64,000 bases of DNA from Membranipora membranacea (GCA_914767715.1 OU612066.1:25332283-25396282); one strand, 5' to 3'. Positions 35,810-48,590 are shown, counted from the stretch's first letter. The notes: generated by a model not told the origin, from the sequence alone. Numbers and translations: made by a program.

Positions 35810-38800
35810 TCATTCTGTCACTTGTAGGTTGGGTTGCTGTAATCTGCTTTCTCTTTCATGGTTCTGCGTGTGGTCAATCAATCTCCTCATCACTGGACCA
35901 TCAAACTCCTTTGGTGGTTCTTCAACACCTATTGAATACAAACAGACACTGTTAATAGTAATGAGAATTGGCATGGTTGAACCATTTGTTTTCTTTGTAT
36001 TGTGTTAGTATTTTTATTTCGGTTGTTCTTTTTTGCCTATTGGGAGAACATCTTCGATGTATGCAAATAAAACTGTATAACTGCAATATAAAATTCAATA
36101 ACAACTATGACCCAATACCCATAAATTTAATTCCGTGATATGGTTTTCACTGGATTAGGATGAATTTTGCATTATCAAGCGAAAATTAAGGAGGTTTTTT
36201 TTTCAAAAAACTCAGCACAAAGCCATATTTCAAATGGGCGTAGCTTGGTGGAAAATAAGCATAGAGGTATTTTCCCCCTGATGTTTAGCTAGGAGGAACT
36301 AAAGCACATACACATTACTCAGAATAACTTGACTACCCAGTGACACCCTATTTTATGTTTAAGTTGATTATGCACCCACACGCAGTTTGCTTCCGGAATA
36401 AACTTAACAATGCAAAATTTATTTGAAATTCCTCACCATTGCGTCAATACCTCTCTCGAGAATTATCAAAGGAAGGATGCACTTTGTATAGTTGAGAGTT
36501 TCACCTTCGGCTTGGCTAGCTGTTCGATGATAAATAGTCTTTTTTCGGCTTTTCTGATATTGGTGTCAGTGATGGTTTAAAAGATGCACTTTTTGTGGAT
36601 TACGTGCCAGGATATTTATAGCTTTCAATATAACTTTCAATATTGATTCAATGTAACAGCTAGTGACCCTTTTGTTAACAGATTTATGCAAAAAACTCAC
36701 ATAGACAAGACTTTCAGTACCATAAATGTGTTTGGGGAGCATCTTCAATATGGCCAAACCGCTGTTACAAGATGTGCTTGATCAGGTCTAAGTGTCGGCT
36801 ATCATGCTGACTATCATGTCGAGGCAAAAATAAATCATAATACTACCAAATTTCTCCCTCAAAATACAAGTAATTATATTTCCGTTGACATGATATCCAA
36901 GGTGGTTTATCAGATGAATAATCTTAGCCAGTTACACCTTGTCATGGTGTGAGGACCAATTTTTGATATTTCCGTAGGGCCAGGTGCATGTTTTCAGATT
37001 AGCATTTGTTTAGGGAGAAATGTGTAATATTCATCATATATTATATATTAACATTATTATATATGTTATATATGTTATATATAACTTCCACCAGTACACA
37101 CATTCAGCAAACTCTTTTTGCTCACTCAAAGTGCAAATGCTTATCCGGCGAAATTATTTATTCTAAAAAAAAGGTGCAATGAAATGCGTTGTTCTGATTG
37201 AAAGATTGTGAAGAATATCTTTTGGGCAAGATAAAGCAACGATTAGGATTTAATTTATAAAAACCAAGTCAGCCATCAAAAAGTTTTCTGATGTAATTGC
37301 TTTATGTCCTGTGCATATACTCTTGGGGTGTCAAAATCTTTCCAATGCACACATGGCCAATATATTGAGCAGATATCCATTTATTAACCGGGAAATTTAT
37401 AAGAAACCAACATTTTTCCATCCTGGACATAGCTTTTTTACCTTGGATGCACTATTTGTGACACAGAACACTTTGATGTCAATGTAAGTAGCCTATGTAT
37501 GTCCTAATGAATGAAAAGGTCCTAAAGAAATATAACAGCAAAATCTGTATAAGTATGATGGTCTTATCATGTTTTCTGTTTTTCGCCTATTTTTGTCCTT
37601 GGCAGCATAGTCTTCTAAGGCACTCAGTTCCTATGCCAAATTCAGATGGATAATACCAAATGCAGGAAATCAATGTCGTTTTCCAGTCTAACCTACGTTC
37701 AGTGTATGTAGGGTGAGAAATTGTTATCTTCATATGACCAATTTGGCATTCAAGATCAAATTTAGAGGGCTTTAAGCCTTATCTGGATAGATTACTGGAA
37801 TTACCTGAGGAGAAATGGGGAGAAATGTTGTTTACCAGATAAAAACCATAATTTCCTATCTATAGCAGCAGTTGTCTGCTCACATTACGTGGTGAGACAA
37901 CTGCTAACATTTAACAGAATATTTTAATCTGCTTGTGTACTCATCTGCTGACTGCCTCATGAAAAAGACATGCGACAGTATCGGAGTATCTTTAGGTCCC
38001 AACAATGGGCCTTGTATGACCAATTATCCTAAGATGTATGCTGTGCTGCATACGGGGACAATGGTGGAAGGGACTGTGATGTATGATGCAACAGCTCCAC
38101 TCAAGTAGTGAATAGCGGAGTTGCTTATCAACATAATTTTTTGGGGGATGGTGAGATGCATGCCACAGTCAGTCAGTTAACACTCTTGATTTTCATTGGC
38201 AGGCAATTCGTGCTGCAGGAGTCGTGAGTTCAAGCCCCACTAGCTAGTTATTCCAGACGCCAGCATCCTCGGATGTTTATCTCTCCTTGTAAGAGTTGTA
38301 ACTTTCAAGGGCAATAATAAAGCGCTCTAACGATGCATTAAGTTGCAATCACTAGATTTATAAGTTGTCTTACCAGAAGCCCAGTAGTAGATATCCCAAT
38401 CATTACTTGGTGTGTTTATCAGTTTGTCATATTCTGAGAGTTCTGAATCACTTAAAGTTTCTAGATACTTATAGGCGAAAGTGCTGCAAAAATAAGGTCA
38501 ATAATGAACAGTTGATCTTCAGATAGCAAAAATTGTGTTAACGGCAAAAATAGGCACTGAAAATCTAAATGTTCTGAACCACAATATTGCATGTTTTCTT
38601 AAGGCCATCGATTGCAATCATATGTTTTTAAGGTTACTAGATTCAGTAAATACAGTGATTCGAATCATTCATTCATACCATACCCTCATTACTCTTGCTC
38701 ATTGGCCTATTCAATCCTTATAAAACATCCATAGGAGGGCTTGCTTTTACCTTAGGACCAGATCTGTTTCTTTTATTCCTCTCTTTCGAGACTGATAGAT

Positions 38801-39754
38801 TAACCTTGCTTTCTTCTGCTCCAGAGTTTCACTAGGTCTTGCAGCGTACACAGGGATCTCTACATAAGAGATGTCTTGGAACAGCTTTTGGGAAGCGCTA
38901 ACATTTCTCATCGATGCTATTGTCTTTGTCTAAAATATTACAACTCGCCTCATTAACAGTTTAAACTCTTTGGATTTAAAAGCTAAAAAGCTTAGAGAAG
39001 ACTAGAGCGGAAGTTTTACAAATGAATTTTTAGTACGCAAAAGCTTTCATATCCAATTTACACATTCATCACTCAGATACCAAGTTAAGAACTTACGAGG
39101 TACGAGGGCAACTAAATAGATGTGGTAGAATGCTATGCAATGATATTTGTTGGCCTAGTCCTACTGCTGTCGGAGATAAAGTATTGCATGGACGCATGAC
39201 GCAAAGTGTGCCACATATCATTCGAACTCCTATGTTCTGGACTATCTCAAGTGCTGCGATATCCTTATTTGCAAAATATAGGATGCCATGCACAGGAACT
39301 ATATAATACATGAGGCAGACATAGAGATTTGTATGCTATCAAGCTGGCTCTGATCATTCCTACTAAGAGACAAATACATAGTAATGTATTTGATTTTGTT
39401 TTCTGAGATATATTAGGTTAGGGAGTAGTAAGAAATCCCTGGATTTCATGATGTTCATACATGCCCAAGGTTATATTGCTGCAAACAAACCACTAGTTGA
39501 TGTGAAGTAGGCTTTAAACTCTCTTTATCTACTAAGTTGTTCATCATTTGCTATAGATAGGTAGACTAGGTAGATGATAGACTTACTTAATACTACTACT
39601 AACTACGCTCTAAGTGTAAGACTACTCATATTGTCGTATATGATGATTTCAGGCAAATTTAACAGAATTCTGGTATTCCAAGGACACTCACCAGAGAATC
39701 TCTGAGCAGCAGGGTCTTTGAGGCAGACCTCAATGCATGGACACAGCTATGCAT
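35810..39754 (-). CDS. SDHAF2: Succinate dehydrogenase assembly factor 2 (4 exons, 156 aa)
   Basis: Exons on the minus strand: 39754-39692, 38929-38751, 38483-38374, 35928-35810. Together they give exactly 157 codons including the stop. The first exon encodes a basic Ser/Leu-rich presequence ([21 protein letters not shown] split in two: [12 protein letters not shown] and KTLLLRDSL) suited to mitochondrial import. The Sdh5 family signatures follow: YQSRKRG (66-72) and [17 protein letters not shown] (99-115), then a charged C-terminus. SDHAF2 acts in the matrix and promotes covalent FAD attachment to SDHA of complex II. The length is close to the human protein (166 aa). The last intron is long (2.4 kb) and carries a SINE-like fragment near 38210 outside the exons. 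The start ATG fits the presequence and the exon 1 donor. Confidence 0.93.
37868..37906. repeat. Short hairpin in SDHAF2 intron 3
   Basis: AGCAGTTGTCTGCTCAC and GTGAGACAACTGCT form a stem of about 14-16 bp around a short loop. It is probably another small foldback. No flanking duplication was seen. Confidence 0.5.
38170..38330 (+). repeat. tRNA-derived SINE-like fragment
   Basis: GAGTTCAAGCCCCAC at about 38227-38241 resembles a Pol III B box (tRNA T-arm). A partly tRNA-like 5' part precedes it and a unique tail follows, inside the third SDHAF2 intron. A weak A box makes this tentative. Confidence 0.4.
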
Positions 39755-40655
39755 GTTTGGTAACAGACTTTAATCAGTTGAGTTGCGAAGATGGATGTTG
39801 TAAGAAAAAAAGAAAACTAAATTATACAACTACGGCCTTGACATAGTAGGAAATACCTACCTAGTATGATGGTGGGTCATACAATGCACGTCCCACCAAC
39901 TTATGTTCACACCCTAGGAGTTATTGCTTAATCATGGGCACATAACTACATCAGTATAAGAAAATCTTCCGTTCATCTGCATTAATTTTAATAATTACAA
40001 CCTAGACACTATCCTGTCAGATAGGCTACCCACACACCAGCAGTCAGATAGAATATCATCCAATGATTGACTGAAGAACTTCCAAGTTCATTTGATTGTC
40101 ATTGATCCTTGCCTGTTTCGAGGAAAGTGCTCTCTGAATCTGAACCACATAATTCTCATCAGTGGTTGCGACTAATACATCCAAATATAAAATAGGATCA
40201 GACATGGCTCCATGTGATCTGTGTTATTTGCTGGCAGTATCTCTGACATCATCATTTCTAACATGTCACACGGTGACCTTTCCTGACATAACAGTCTTTC
40301 GAGATCGAAAGCTGCTGGCTACTATTCGAACTGATACTACAATACTGATAGCATTGACACTTTCAAACGATGTGATTGGTACCCCTAAACTTTTTTGAGC
40401 CAAGATCAATGGGCCTGAATCATGGATAAATTGACTCCATGCACAGTTATTAAGATGTAACATAGACATGAGATGTAGCAGAGAACACATGAGCTTCATT
40501 GTTTTGGTTTTGTACACATCGAGATCTTATTGATGCAACGATATATTATTACCATGATAATACAAAAATAAGTATAACCGATAATAACAAATGAGTCATT
40601 CGCTCTGAAAGATGATGTATTGAGCGTCCGTTTTATCACTACAAGGTGGTGACTA
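39755..40655. other. Intergenic region between SDHAF2 and RPL19
   Basis: It should hold the SDHAF2 promoter and the RPL19 3' end, since both genes are on the minus strand. Nothing else was recognised. Confidence 0.5.
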
Positions 40656-43179
40656 TTACTTCTTGGTGGCCTCCTCTTCCTTAGCATAAGTCTGGAGGAG
40701 CTCTTCCTTCTTCTGGTTGAGTCTCTCCTCGCGACGTCTCCTGGCCTCACGGACCTTGTGTCGTCGTGCCTCGGCTTGGTCACTGGAATAGGAGAGTAAT
40801 CACAGTTGAGCAAAATTTTAGTAAAGTACTGAACAACTATATATAGAAGAGGTATACACCCAAGGGTGCTGGGGGATGGAACAATCAGACTTGAAACTCC
40901 CCCAATCTTGCCAAGATAGCTAGTCATTATGGGTTACAGCATCTATTTTTATGTATCAATTGTTGATGGACACACACGACAATAAATGGTAAAATGGAAT
41001 ACTTTGAAATACAACACAGACCAAAATAATGCTTAGTAACGTACCTGAGCTGTTTGGATCTGGCCTGGTCAGCCTTCTTCTTGTGAATGTGCTCCATAAG
41101 ATTTCTCTTGTTCTTGAATACATTACCCTTACATTTCAGGTATAGGGCATGATACCTACAAAGTAAGACAGTACAATAGAAACATATTTCAGTGAGGATT
41201 GCACCATCAGGGTAAAATGTGGTGCAACACATGTGTATTAGCAAAGTCAAATAATTTATTAAATGCCTGTTCCCTATCACATATGTTTAGCCAAACAAGA
41301 CTATCCCATACATATCCACCAGAAATGACAGGACAACAAGAACTTATTTATACAAGTTCATTGACATCACTGCCTGTCATTTTATGAATTATTGGGATTG
41401 GTTATGCTAGTGTGGTACTAATAAAAATGTACAACTCGTTGAACAACAAGCAGACAATAAGTTCTACCAGTCTGAAAAGTGAGCTGAATTACTCGAGCAC
41501 TGAGCTTCTCCAACGACATCATCATGATGCGGCTGTGCATTGCCGTGCATGATAACCAAGATATTCATAGAGGCCAGAAAACACACCAAGCTGTTAGATA
41601 TGACCACAACATGGACATGAACTGATTGATGAACTAGGATCACACAAAAGACAATTAGGGAAACAATTAAATGTGATGTTTTAATCTTGAGAGGATAGGA
41701 TGTTTAATATATATATATGACAGTTATTATACCCAAAAACAACTAAATCTTGCACCAGACTGACAACAGAACAGGTTGGAGGAGGACTACTTACAGGTGC
41801 TTATCGATCTTCTTGGCTTCCCTGTATTTCTTAAGAAGTCTTCTGAGGACTCTCTGTCTGCGCATCCACAGAACCTTAAAGGATAACACAACCAAAATGA
41901 ACATTTGCAGAAGGGGAAGCATATGGAAATATATAATGATGTTAGCTCATTGTTAAGTGGTAATTATCAAAGACATGGAATATAATCCCACCAAAACTTA
42001 TACGACTCGTGAACGGCAAGTATCAAATAAGTCAACCCGCCTGAAAAGTAAGTCGATTCACTCTAGCACTGAGCTTCTCCACCGACATCATAATGATGTA
42101 GCTGTGCATTGCCGTGCGTTGGATACAAAGCATAAACTGTGATACATGGCCAATTTTATCAATGGGTGATATGTATTGAGCACATTACATAACAGGAAAA
42201 TTTTCTTCTTACCTTGGTTGGCATACGGGCGTTGGCAGTACCCTTCCTCTTTCCGGGACCAGTGTGCCTTCCCTTCCTGCGTGCAATGGCATTACGCCTT
42301 ACCCTCCACCTTGAGTGAATTACGACAGGTTTTCTGATGATCAGACCATCTTTGATCAGCTTTCTGATGTTCTGTCCTGTAAATAATCCAAATAATTCTT
42401 TGAAATACGGTGTTGATCGACTGCTTTCACAGCAGAAGCACGGTCACAGCATTCAAGCAACATCGTGACCATGATTAGAATCTAGTTAGTAGTTCCATCG
42501 CCAATCTTAATATCTCTAAAGCTCAGTTTAGCTAGATGATAGCTGACAAAGGTGTGATTATCCCAGACTTTGCACCTTCACCCAAGATCACTTACGGGAG
42601 TTGGCGTTAGCGATCTCATTTGTTTCATTAGGATCGAGCCACACCTTGTTCTTGCCACATTTCATCACAGCGGACGCAAGCCGCTTCTGTAGTCGAAGCG
42701 TACTACAAAATAAAAGCAGGGTATAAATTGTTTGTTATGTTAATTCAGTAGTGGTTTTGTATGGAAAAGTTGATTGAATAATTCATGTTTCATTTTTTTT
42801 TCATCTGGTCTAGTTAGTCATGAGCTAAATGAATTGAATATCCTACCTAACCTACTTCAGTTGGAATCATTCATATTTGATGTTGAGGACTGTCAGTCAC
42901 CAATGGTCAATAATTTCTACATTTATGTTGTAGTCAGCAATGAATTCAAGCAGCTAGCTATCAATATTTGCCTGGCAAACTAAAAATAATTACTCACTAG
43001 CAGTGAACGCTGATATTAGAATATCACCATAATTATGATAATATGTGCAGGAGCGATCACGTCATATGAAATACATGCTAGATATGGCTTAAACAGCAAG
43101 TTTTAATTATGCTCTAGAAGGTTATACCCCAAATGTAACCATTATTAGACCATTTTGTCTGTAGAATTATTTACCTCAT
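40656..43179 (-). CDS. RPL19: Ribosomal protein eL19 (6 exons, 197 aa)
   Basis: Exons on the minus strand: 43179-43175, 42702-42596, 42376-42213, 41874-41795, 41155-41045, 40782-40656. They give exactly 198 codons with the stop. As in other animals the first coding exon is tiny (ATG AG). The protein follows eL19 throughout: [85 protein letters not shown], and a long basic C-terminal helix ([19 protein letters not shown]). It is a component of the cytosolic 60S subunit. The 3rd and 4th introns each contain a related snoRNA-like segment. The gene is head-to-head with POLG2, about 1.6 kb apart. Confidence 0.97.
41431..41553 (-). ncRNA. Candidate H/ACA-type snoRNA in RPL19 intron 4, copy a
   Basis: On the host sense strand about 123 nt fold as two hairpins. 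The first is closed by GCAC/GTGC with an inner GCATCA-TGATGT stem. The second is closed by CAGCTC/GAGTTG and followed by ACA. A homologue lies in the preceding intron (42001-42122). Stem changes between the copies are compensatory (CAGCTC/GAGTTG against CGACTT/GAGTCG). The hinge does not match ANANNA well, so class and identity are uncertain. Confidence 0.45.
42001..42122 (-). ncRNA. Candidate H/ACA-type snoRNA in RPL19 intron 3, copy b
   Basis: This is the paralogue of 41431-41553, in the same orientation as the host gene, about 75 percent identical by eye. It keeps GCACGGCAATGCACAGC, an ACATCA-TTA-TGATGT stem and GAGAAGCTCAGTGC, and has ATA in place of ACA at the end. Two copies in successive introns of one ribosomal protein gene fit intronic snoRNA duplication. 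Confidence 0.45.
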
Positions 43180-43194
43180 GGCTGCTTCGTCAAT

Positions 43195-43215
43195 ATGGAG
43201 GTTGGAAAAGACCTT
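43195..43215 (-). promoter_or_regulatory. Possible TOP-like pyrimidine tract upstream of RPL19
   Basis: About 25-35 nt before the RPL19 ATG, the sense strand has TCTTTTCC. Ribosomal protein mRNAs in animals often begin with such a tract. The transcription start was not determined. Confidence 0.3.
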
Positions 43216-44739
43216 TTCACTGAACTTTTCGGAAAATATTACGCATTAGTTAATGTTGGTACTCTATCTTCAACTATTCAGTGTTTAAATCTGAATTTTA
43301 ACCTGATCTGTGAGAATAACTTGTTTAATACAACTTTTACCATTATTTTTTTTATATAATATTATGAGTTTTGATGCTTTAAATGAATGAATTAGACAAG
43401 CCATCGAATGTACGCGGATCAATATTATAGTCATAATCAAACCAATCAGAGGTTAGGGCAAGGTCATTTCTGCAGGAAGCACATGGGTTGGGAACATTTT
43501 TCAAAACAACATAACTAAGTGTCTTATAGCCTTGCATAGATATATATACTGACCACCTATCAGCCACAACCCTACTGCTGAAATTTATAAGTGATCTGCT
43601 CAAACACCATACAACAGACCCCTCTGCAATTACTCACATAAAGAGTAAGCTAGGCAGTTATTTCAGCTCAAGCTTACTTGATAATATAATCTGATCCCAT
43701 GCTGGAGCTTACAAGTTACATGATAATATTTTAATTACTTTTCAATTTCATTGGATTATTAGTTAGACAGTTAGTTAACTCTAGTTAAGTTATATCATGG
43801 AGTAACTCCTTGGTTATATGATGATAGTTATACATGTATATACTAATACTCACTTCTTTATCTACAGTCCGATGCCAACGAGTTACACTTGGAGACTCAC
43901 TCACCCCACTAACAAACTTGCCTTGTGACCAATTCATTGGAGATGTTAAACCAGTAAAATAAAATCAATTTGTCATTTCTGATAACTACCAAAAAATTGC
44001 GATTGGACTGTTTTCTCTAAAATCTGGAAGAAATAGTCACAGTGAGATTTACAAAGAGTGGGAGGTGGGTGTAAAAATCTGGAGGGTCACGCCTAAATCG
44101 GGAGACTTTGCAAGTATGAGTTGTTGATATGATACACGTGAACTCAACCACTCAACCAATGAACTCCCTCTTCCTCAGGAATAACAACAAGACGATATTG
44201 ACCAAGAGGAAGAGGGAGTTCATTAGTGACTCAACAGACATGTTTGGATGATTTCGGTTATAGGCTCCAAACCCAATAACACCCTCATGAGCGCCTGGAG
44301 CGTGCAACAATGTAATTGAATGCCTAATTCAGAGTTATCCACCAAAACACACCAAACAAGGTCAGCAGGGTAATAATTGATTTCTTTGAAAATTCCTGTG
44401 TTGCCTAGGCCGCGATATGTAAGCGTGAGGGACTTTAGAGCTCTAGGTACTGTATATTGAAGATATTGACCATAATTTAGCTTTGGCAGTAGTTGCATAT
44501 TTTTTCAGGCGACTTTCTTTACCCTATTTGTTGGTTTTTGGTGGTTGATTCAGAGCATATGCAAATTGCAAGCTTCAGGAGCCCATGACAGTGAAGATGC
44601 AAGAGGGGACAGATAGCATACAGACAGACTGATTTACCATTAATTTTTGTTGTTTAAATATTGGCAGAGCATACTGCTTGGCAACCTTCCAGATCTTGTT
44701 CCATAACTTTGCCATACAATGATTTTACATATTGTAGAC
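43216..44739. other. Divergent intergenic region, RPL19 and POLG2
   Basis: It contains the promoters of both genes and one palindromic insertion (44150-44235). An open frame at 43379-43603 on the minus strand looks like chance. Confidence 0.5.
44150..44235. mobile_element. 72-bp palindromic insertion with 7-bp duplication
   Basis: The element 44157-44228 begins CAATGAACTCCCTCTTCCTC and ends GAGGAAGAGGGAGTTCATTAGTG (arms complementary over about 18 bp; last bases irregular). ACTCAAC flanks it at 44150-44156 and 44229-44235. It lies between the divergent RPL19 and POLG2 genes. Confidence 0.75.
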
Positions 44740-44754
44740 ATGAGACGAGAGTGA
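44740..44754 (+). promoter_or_regulatory. Four-codon upstream ORF overlapping the POLG2 start
   Basis: ATG AGA CGA GAG TGA ends in TGATG, so its stop overlaps the first base of the proposed POLG2 ATG at 44754. If this segment is in the mRNA it could allow termination-reinitiation. However, TTGTAG just before (44735) could be a splice acceptor, which would change the picture. Confidence 0.35.
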
Positions 44755-47700
44755 TGGCTAAAAGGAGTGCATTTGATCTTGTGCGTGCTGTTCGATTTTT
44801 CTCTGATAACGGATTCATATCCATTGCATCGAGCCATCCAGGAAGTTCTCAAAATAGCGCATCACTGCATTATAAGTACGGATCCAATGGAGGCTTGTTA
44901 CGACACAACTTTCTAAGTGAATGGTATGTTAACTATTTAATCTCTAAACTCATAATGCACAAGGATATGCATTTGTAAAGTCACAATTTTTCTGACCTGT
45001 ACTAAAACACAAGCCAACTTCCTTGTCTTACTGCACCGTCAATGTATTTTGCTTGGCGATGACTGTTATCCATGTTATTGTCTTGATTACACCAGTTTGT
45101 GCCATCTTATAGGTTCAAAGCAAATGTTGCTGGGAGAGATAGAGTGTCATTGGTAGTACCTCCTCTGATCTCAGATCACAGCGATGACATACCCAGAGCG
45201 TCTTTGTCTGAAGGTACCCTAAACCTAAATGTATTATTTGTCTTGTGGCTTTCTACATGTGTGTGAATCATCTTCTGTGGTGTTAGCTGTATGCCTCACA
45301 AATTTTTACAAAACCAATCAATGTTGTTGACCTGCCTCTGGTTTTAAATTACCATTTAATAGCGACTTTGCTTAGATTCCAAACTATGACAACTGTAAGA
45401 GCCTGAGACAAATTTATTTATATGTTTCGAGTTTGCTCAATTTAATTCTGTAATATATCAAAAGTACTTTTGACATGTTTTCAGGTTGCCAGTCTTTTTA
45501 TGAAGAAATCTGTCACTTACATGATGGGCGGTTACCGTTTGGTATAGCTGCCACTGGTACTTGTGTGAGTCGGGACCCGCCAAAGGAAACTGTGCTGGGA
45601 TTATCAAGGTACATTTAAACTACCATTACAGTGGTTGCGAGTAATTGAAGTTGGAGCATGAAACAGACCTTATATTATATCATTCTTCTATGTTGTATGT
45701 TATATCCATGAATCATGGGTTGAGACAATGCTGATCCAGACTACTTGACAGTTTGGTTGATGTATAATGTCTTGCTCATGAGATTAGCAGCCTGTTCCTA
45801 TTATTTTTACAATTCAATCTGTCAGTGATGTAGGCTTCTCATCATGATACCTAATTTGGAGTTGTTCCCTCTCGGAAGAGAAAGTTCAGGGAGGGTGCAA
45901 CTCCAATATTTTCAAGTATCTACCTGTCATAACACCTGACAAACACTTCTGTTTGCCCCAAACTTTTTTCCGCACAGCTATACTGTTGTAGGCCCAGAGA
46001 GTTTCATGAATGTCTAGTACAGCACTATGTCCCAGAGAAGCTGGTATCGGATATATTTCATAAAATTGAAGTGGATCATCTTATGTGGTGGAAAAAGGTA
46101 GGTACCAATGGTTTAAAGTTTTATCAAATGCAAATCAAATCTGAAATAATTTTAACAGAGGTCTTTCTGATATCTCTGCCTTGCAAAGCATTTTATGTGT
46201 TAACAAGACATGACCAAGAATGTATATAGATTGTTATTATATAGCAACTGTCATACATATACTTCAATTTGCCTATAAGTTTTGAGTTTGAATATAAAAC
46301 TGTCTGTTTTTTTATAACCAAAATTTGAACGGACATCAGATTCAGTGTATGAGACCAAATTATTCTTTTGATTGTTTTGATCAACAGCACGACAGTGTTC
46401 TGTTTATTTCTCAGTTAAGCTAGCTATCTATGGATTACCTAAAGTCTGATTGCGGGTCTTGTTGCTATATTATGTACATACCTTAATCATGATGTATTTT
46501 TATAGCTGTCAAATAGTAAGGAGTTTCAATCTCAGCGGAATGAGGAAAGTAGCAGTCTCTCAAGTAGTATGATATACAATTCAGTACATGGAGACACGAC
46601 TACAGAGACATTGAATGTTGCTGGTCCGTTTGAGGATCTACCCAAATCACCATATGTTATAGAATCTCGCGTTATTACTGACGTAGCTATGATGACACTA
46701 CTACATGATGGATATTCTGAAATAAAACAAGATGGCAAGGCAGTCCAGGTAAAGAGGATCAACCAGGGGGGTCTTAAACTTGGAATGAAAGATGCTTTAT
46801 CACTATCACATCACTCAAAATTATCACATCGCTCAAAATTATCACTTACTTGGTCTTTCAATTAGACAAAATCGCTCCCAAATTGCTCACTCAGAATGTA
46901 TATAGTTCCATCAATATGTGAGTAAGAGCAAGATCGAGACCCTAGCAGGTATCACTCACTCACTCACTCAATCGGATCGCGATTTTGACTGTTTTTAATT
47001 GAAAGACTCCCCAGGCAATATAACAAGATGTGTGCTACTGCCAAAGTTCCTATATAAATTGATCATATTATCGTTTCAGATGGACAAATTACAAACAAAT
47101 ATGACATGATAAAGTTATTCTAGACATTTGATTCCCTTTATATTGAATAAAAACAAAACCCATTTTGAAGAATGGATGTGTACATTACAGGGCTTATGGG
47201 AGAGTAATCCCAGATACGATAACCTCAGTATTCATATATGTTTGAACAGTTTCAACTATACAATATGGTTTTTAGGAACATTGTCAGTCACACATAGGCT
47301 TACTTACTACGTACTATGATAAACACTCATCTAATTTGTAGAGGTTAAAGTTCCATCAGCGACTCGCTCCATACAAGCTAGGCATCACATTCTCCTGTGA
47401 AGAGACACCCAATATTGAGGAAGACTTGAGGGTAGTTGCTGATTACATATCACAGGTGCTTAAATCTGAGGGTATATTCATTCAGACAGAAACAAATGGT
47501 TCTCACAACTCCAGGTAAGTAGATAGGTTGGACTAACAGGTTGAACTTACATATTCGTGTCATAAGTATGCAGGACCATTAGTCTGTCTTGACAAGCTTT
47601 GTTGTTGGGGGATAGCTCGTTCGCAAGAGTTGTCACGCTTTGCCGCTCCCCCCCCCCCCAACAAAGATTGTTAAGACAGGCTAGCAGGACCATGTAAAAA

Positions 47701-48590
47701 ATGCAGACAAAAATAACCACTAAGATCTACACTCATACTGAACAAGTAATAGATTTGTTAACCCTTGGCTTGGCTTGAATTACCATATAGACACTTTGAC
47801 TGTAGATGTCCAGCCCAAAAAAGGAAACATGTATTGAAACATATGTACATTACACAGTAGCTCATCATTACTTTTGTGTTTATCCACTTGTAGATTGCAG
47901 CAGACTGGAGTTCCTTACGCTGTTGTTCTCTCCAAGGCCACACTATCTGATGGCTTTGTGCATCTCAAAGATTTAACTTCTTCTGCAAAGGTACAAATTC
48001 AAATTTCTGTTCAGAAATAGTGTATACCTCAGGTCAATGTTATTTGATCCATCTTTCAACAAAAGATTAGTGGTTTAAGCAACTAACAATCACCACATAG
48101 TACATGTCTGTAATATGGCATATATTATCATATAAATCAGCGATGAGAATGAGCTGCTAGTCATAATAATTGCAAGTTATCTGCTCATGTTTTGTGGGAG
48201 GAAAACTTTGAAGAACTTGCCACAAGTCCATGTGTAGAGTCTATCAAATCGAGGAGTTCCTATTACTCATTGATTACCAGACCATAACAAGCCACCAGAT
48301 AAATGATATGCTAGTGGCGGCTTATGGGTGGCCATCATTCGGCATCCCGACATAACCACAATATCATACATTTACTGTTAATTATATAGCTTAATAGTCA
48401 TGATTAGGCAAGTTCATGATGGATGTAACCCTTACCATTGGTTATTCAATTAACGCAATGTGTCACAAGGAAATCATATCAGTTCCCCAAATTGGATAAA
48501 GTTTTGATTGGTTACATTTCTCATTTATAGGAAGTTGTACATGTCACTCATCTAAAGGATAAGATAATGAAGTATGTCAGAGCGAGCTAA
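44754..48590 (+). CDS. POLG2: Mitochondrial DNA polymerase gamma accessory subunit (8 exons, 357 aa or longer)
   Basis: Exons: 44754-44923, 45113-45213, 45485-45608, 45992-46097, 46506-46748, 47342-47514, 47894-47990, 48531-48590, in phase throughout. The protein aligns with animal POLG2, a homologue of class II aminoacyl-tRNA synthetases: LLRHNFLSEWWFK, DGRLPFGIAATGTC, a region ending DHLMWWKK, LAPYKLGIT, and the C-terminal anticodon-binding-like domain ending VVHVTHLKDKIMKYVRAS. POLG2 binds the catalytic subunit and raises processivity of mtDNA replication. Human POLG2 is longer (485 aa) and has a mitochondrial presequence. Here homology begins almost at the ATG, so an upstream exon with the import signal may be missing from this model. 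A possible acceptor precedes the ATG. Confidence 0.88.
45855..45908. repeat. Short inverted repeat in POLG2 intron 3
   Basis: TTGGAGTTGTTCCCTC and the near-complement GGGAGGGTGCAACTCCAA form a hairpin of about 54 nt. A similar motif (GGAGTTGCTCGCTC with GAGGGTACAACTCC) occurs at 16219-16256 and in its duplicate near 27894-27931. Confidence 0.5.
47571..47693. mobile_element. 105-bp inverted-repeat element with 9-bp duplication
   Basis: CAGGACCAT flanks 47580-47684 on both sides. The arms TTAGTCTGTCTTGACAA and TTGTTAAGACAGGCTAG pair. The centre is poly-C rich. The 9-bp duplication suggests a Mutator-like nonautonomous element. It is related to the inverted repeat at 23480-23563. Confidence 0.75.

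Noticed and set aside
41431-42122. C/D-box snoRNA reading of the RPL19 intron repeats
   Set aside because: A C-box-like TGATGA is present but no CUGA D box sits at the right place. The two-hairpin ACA layout fits better.
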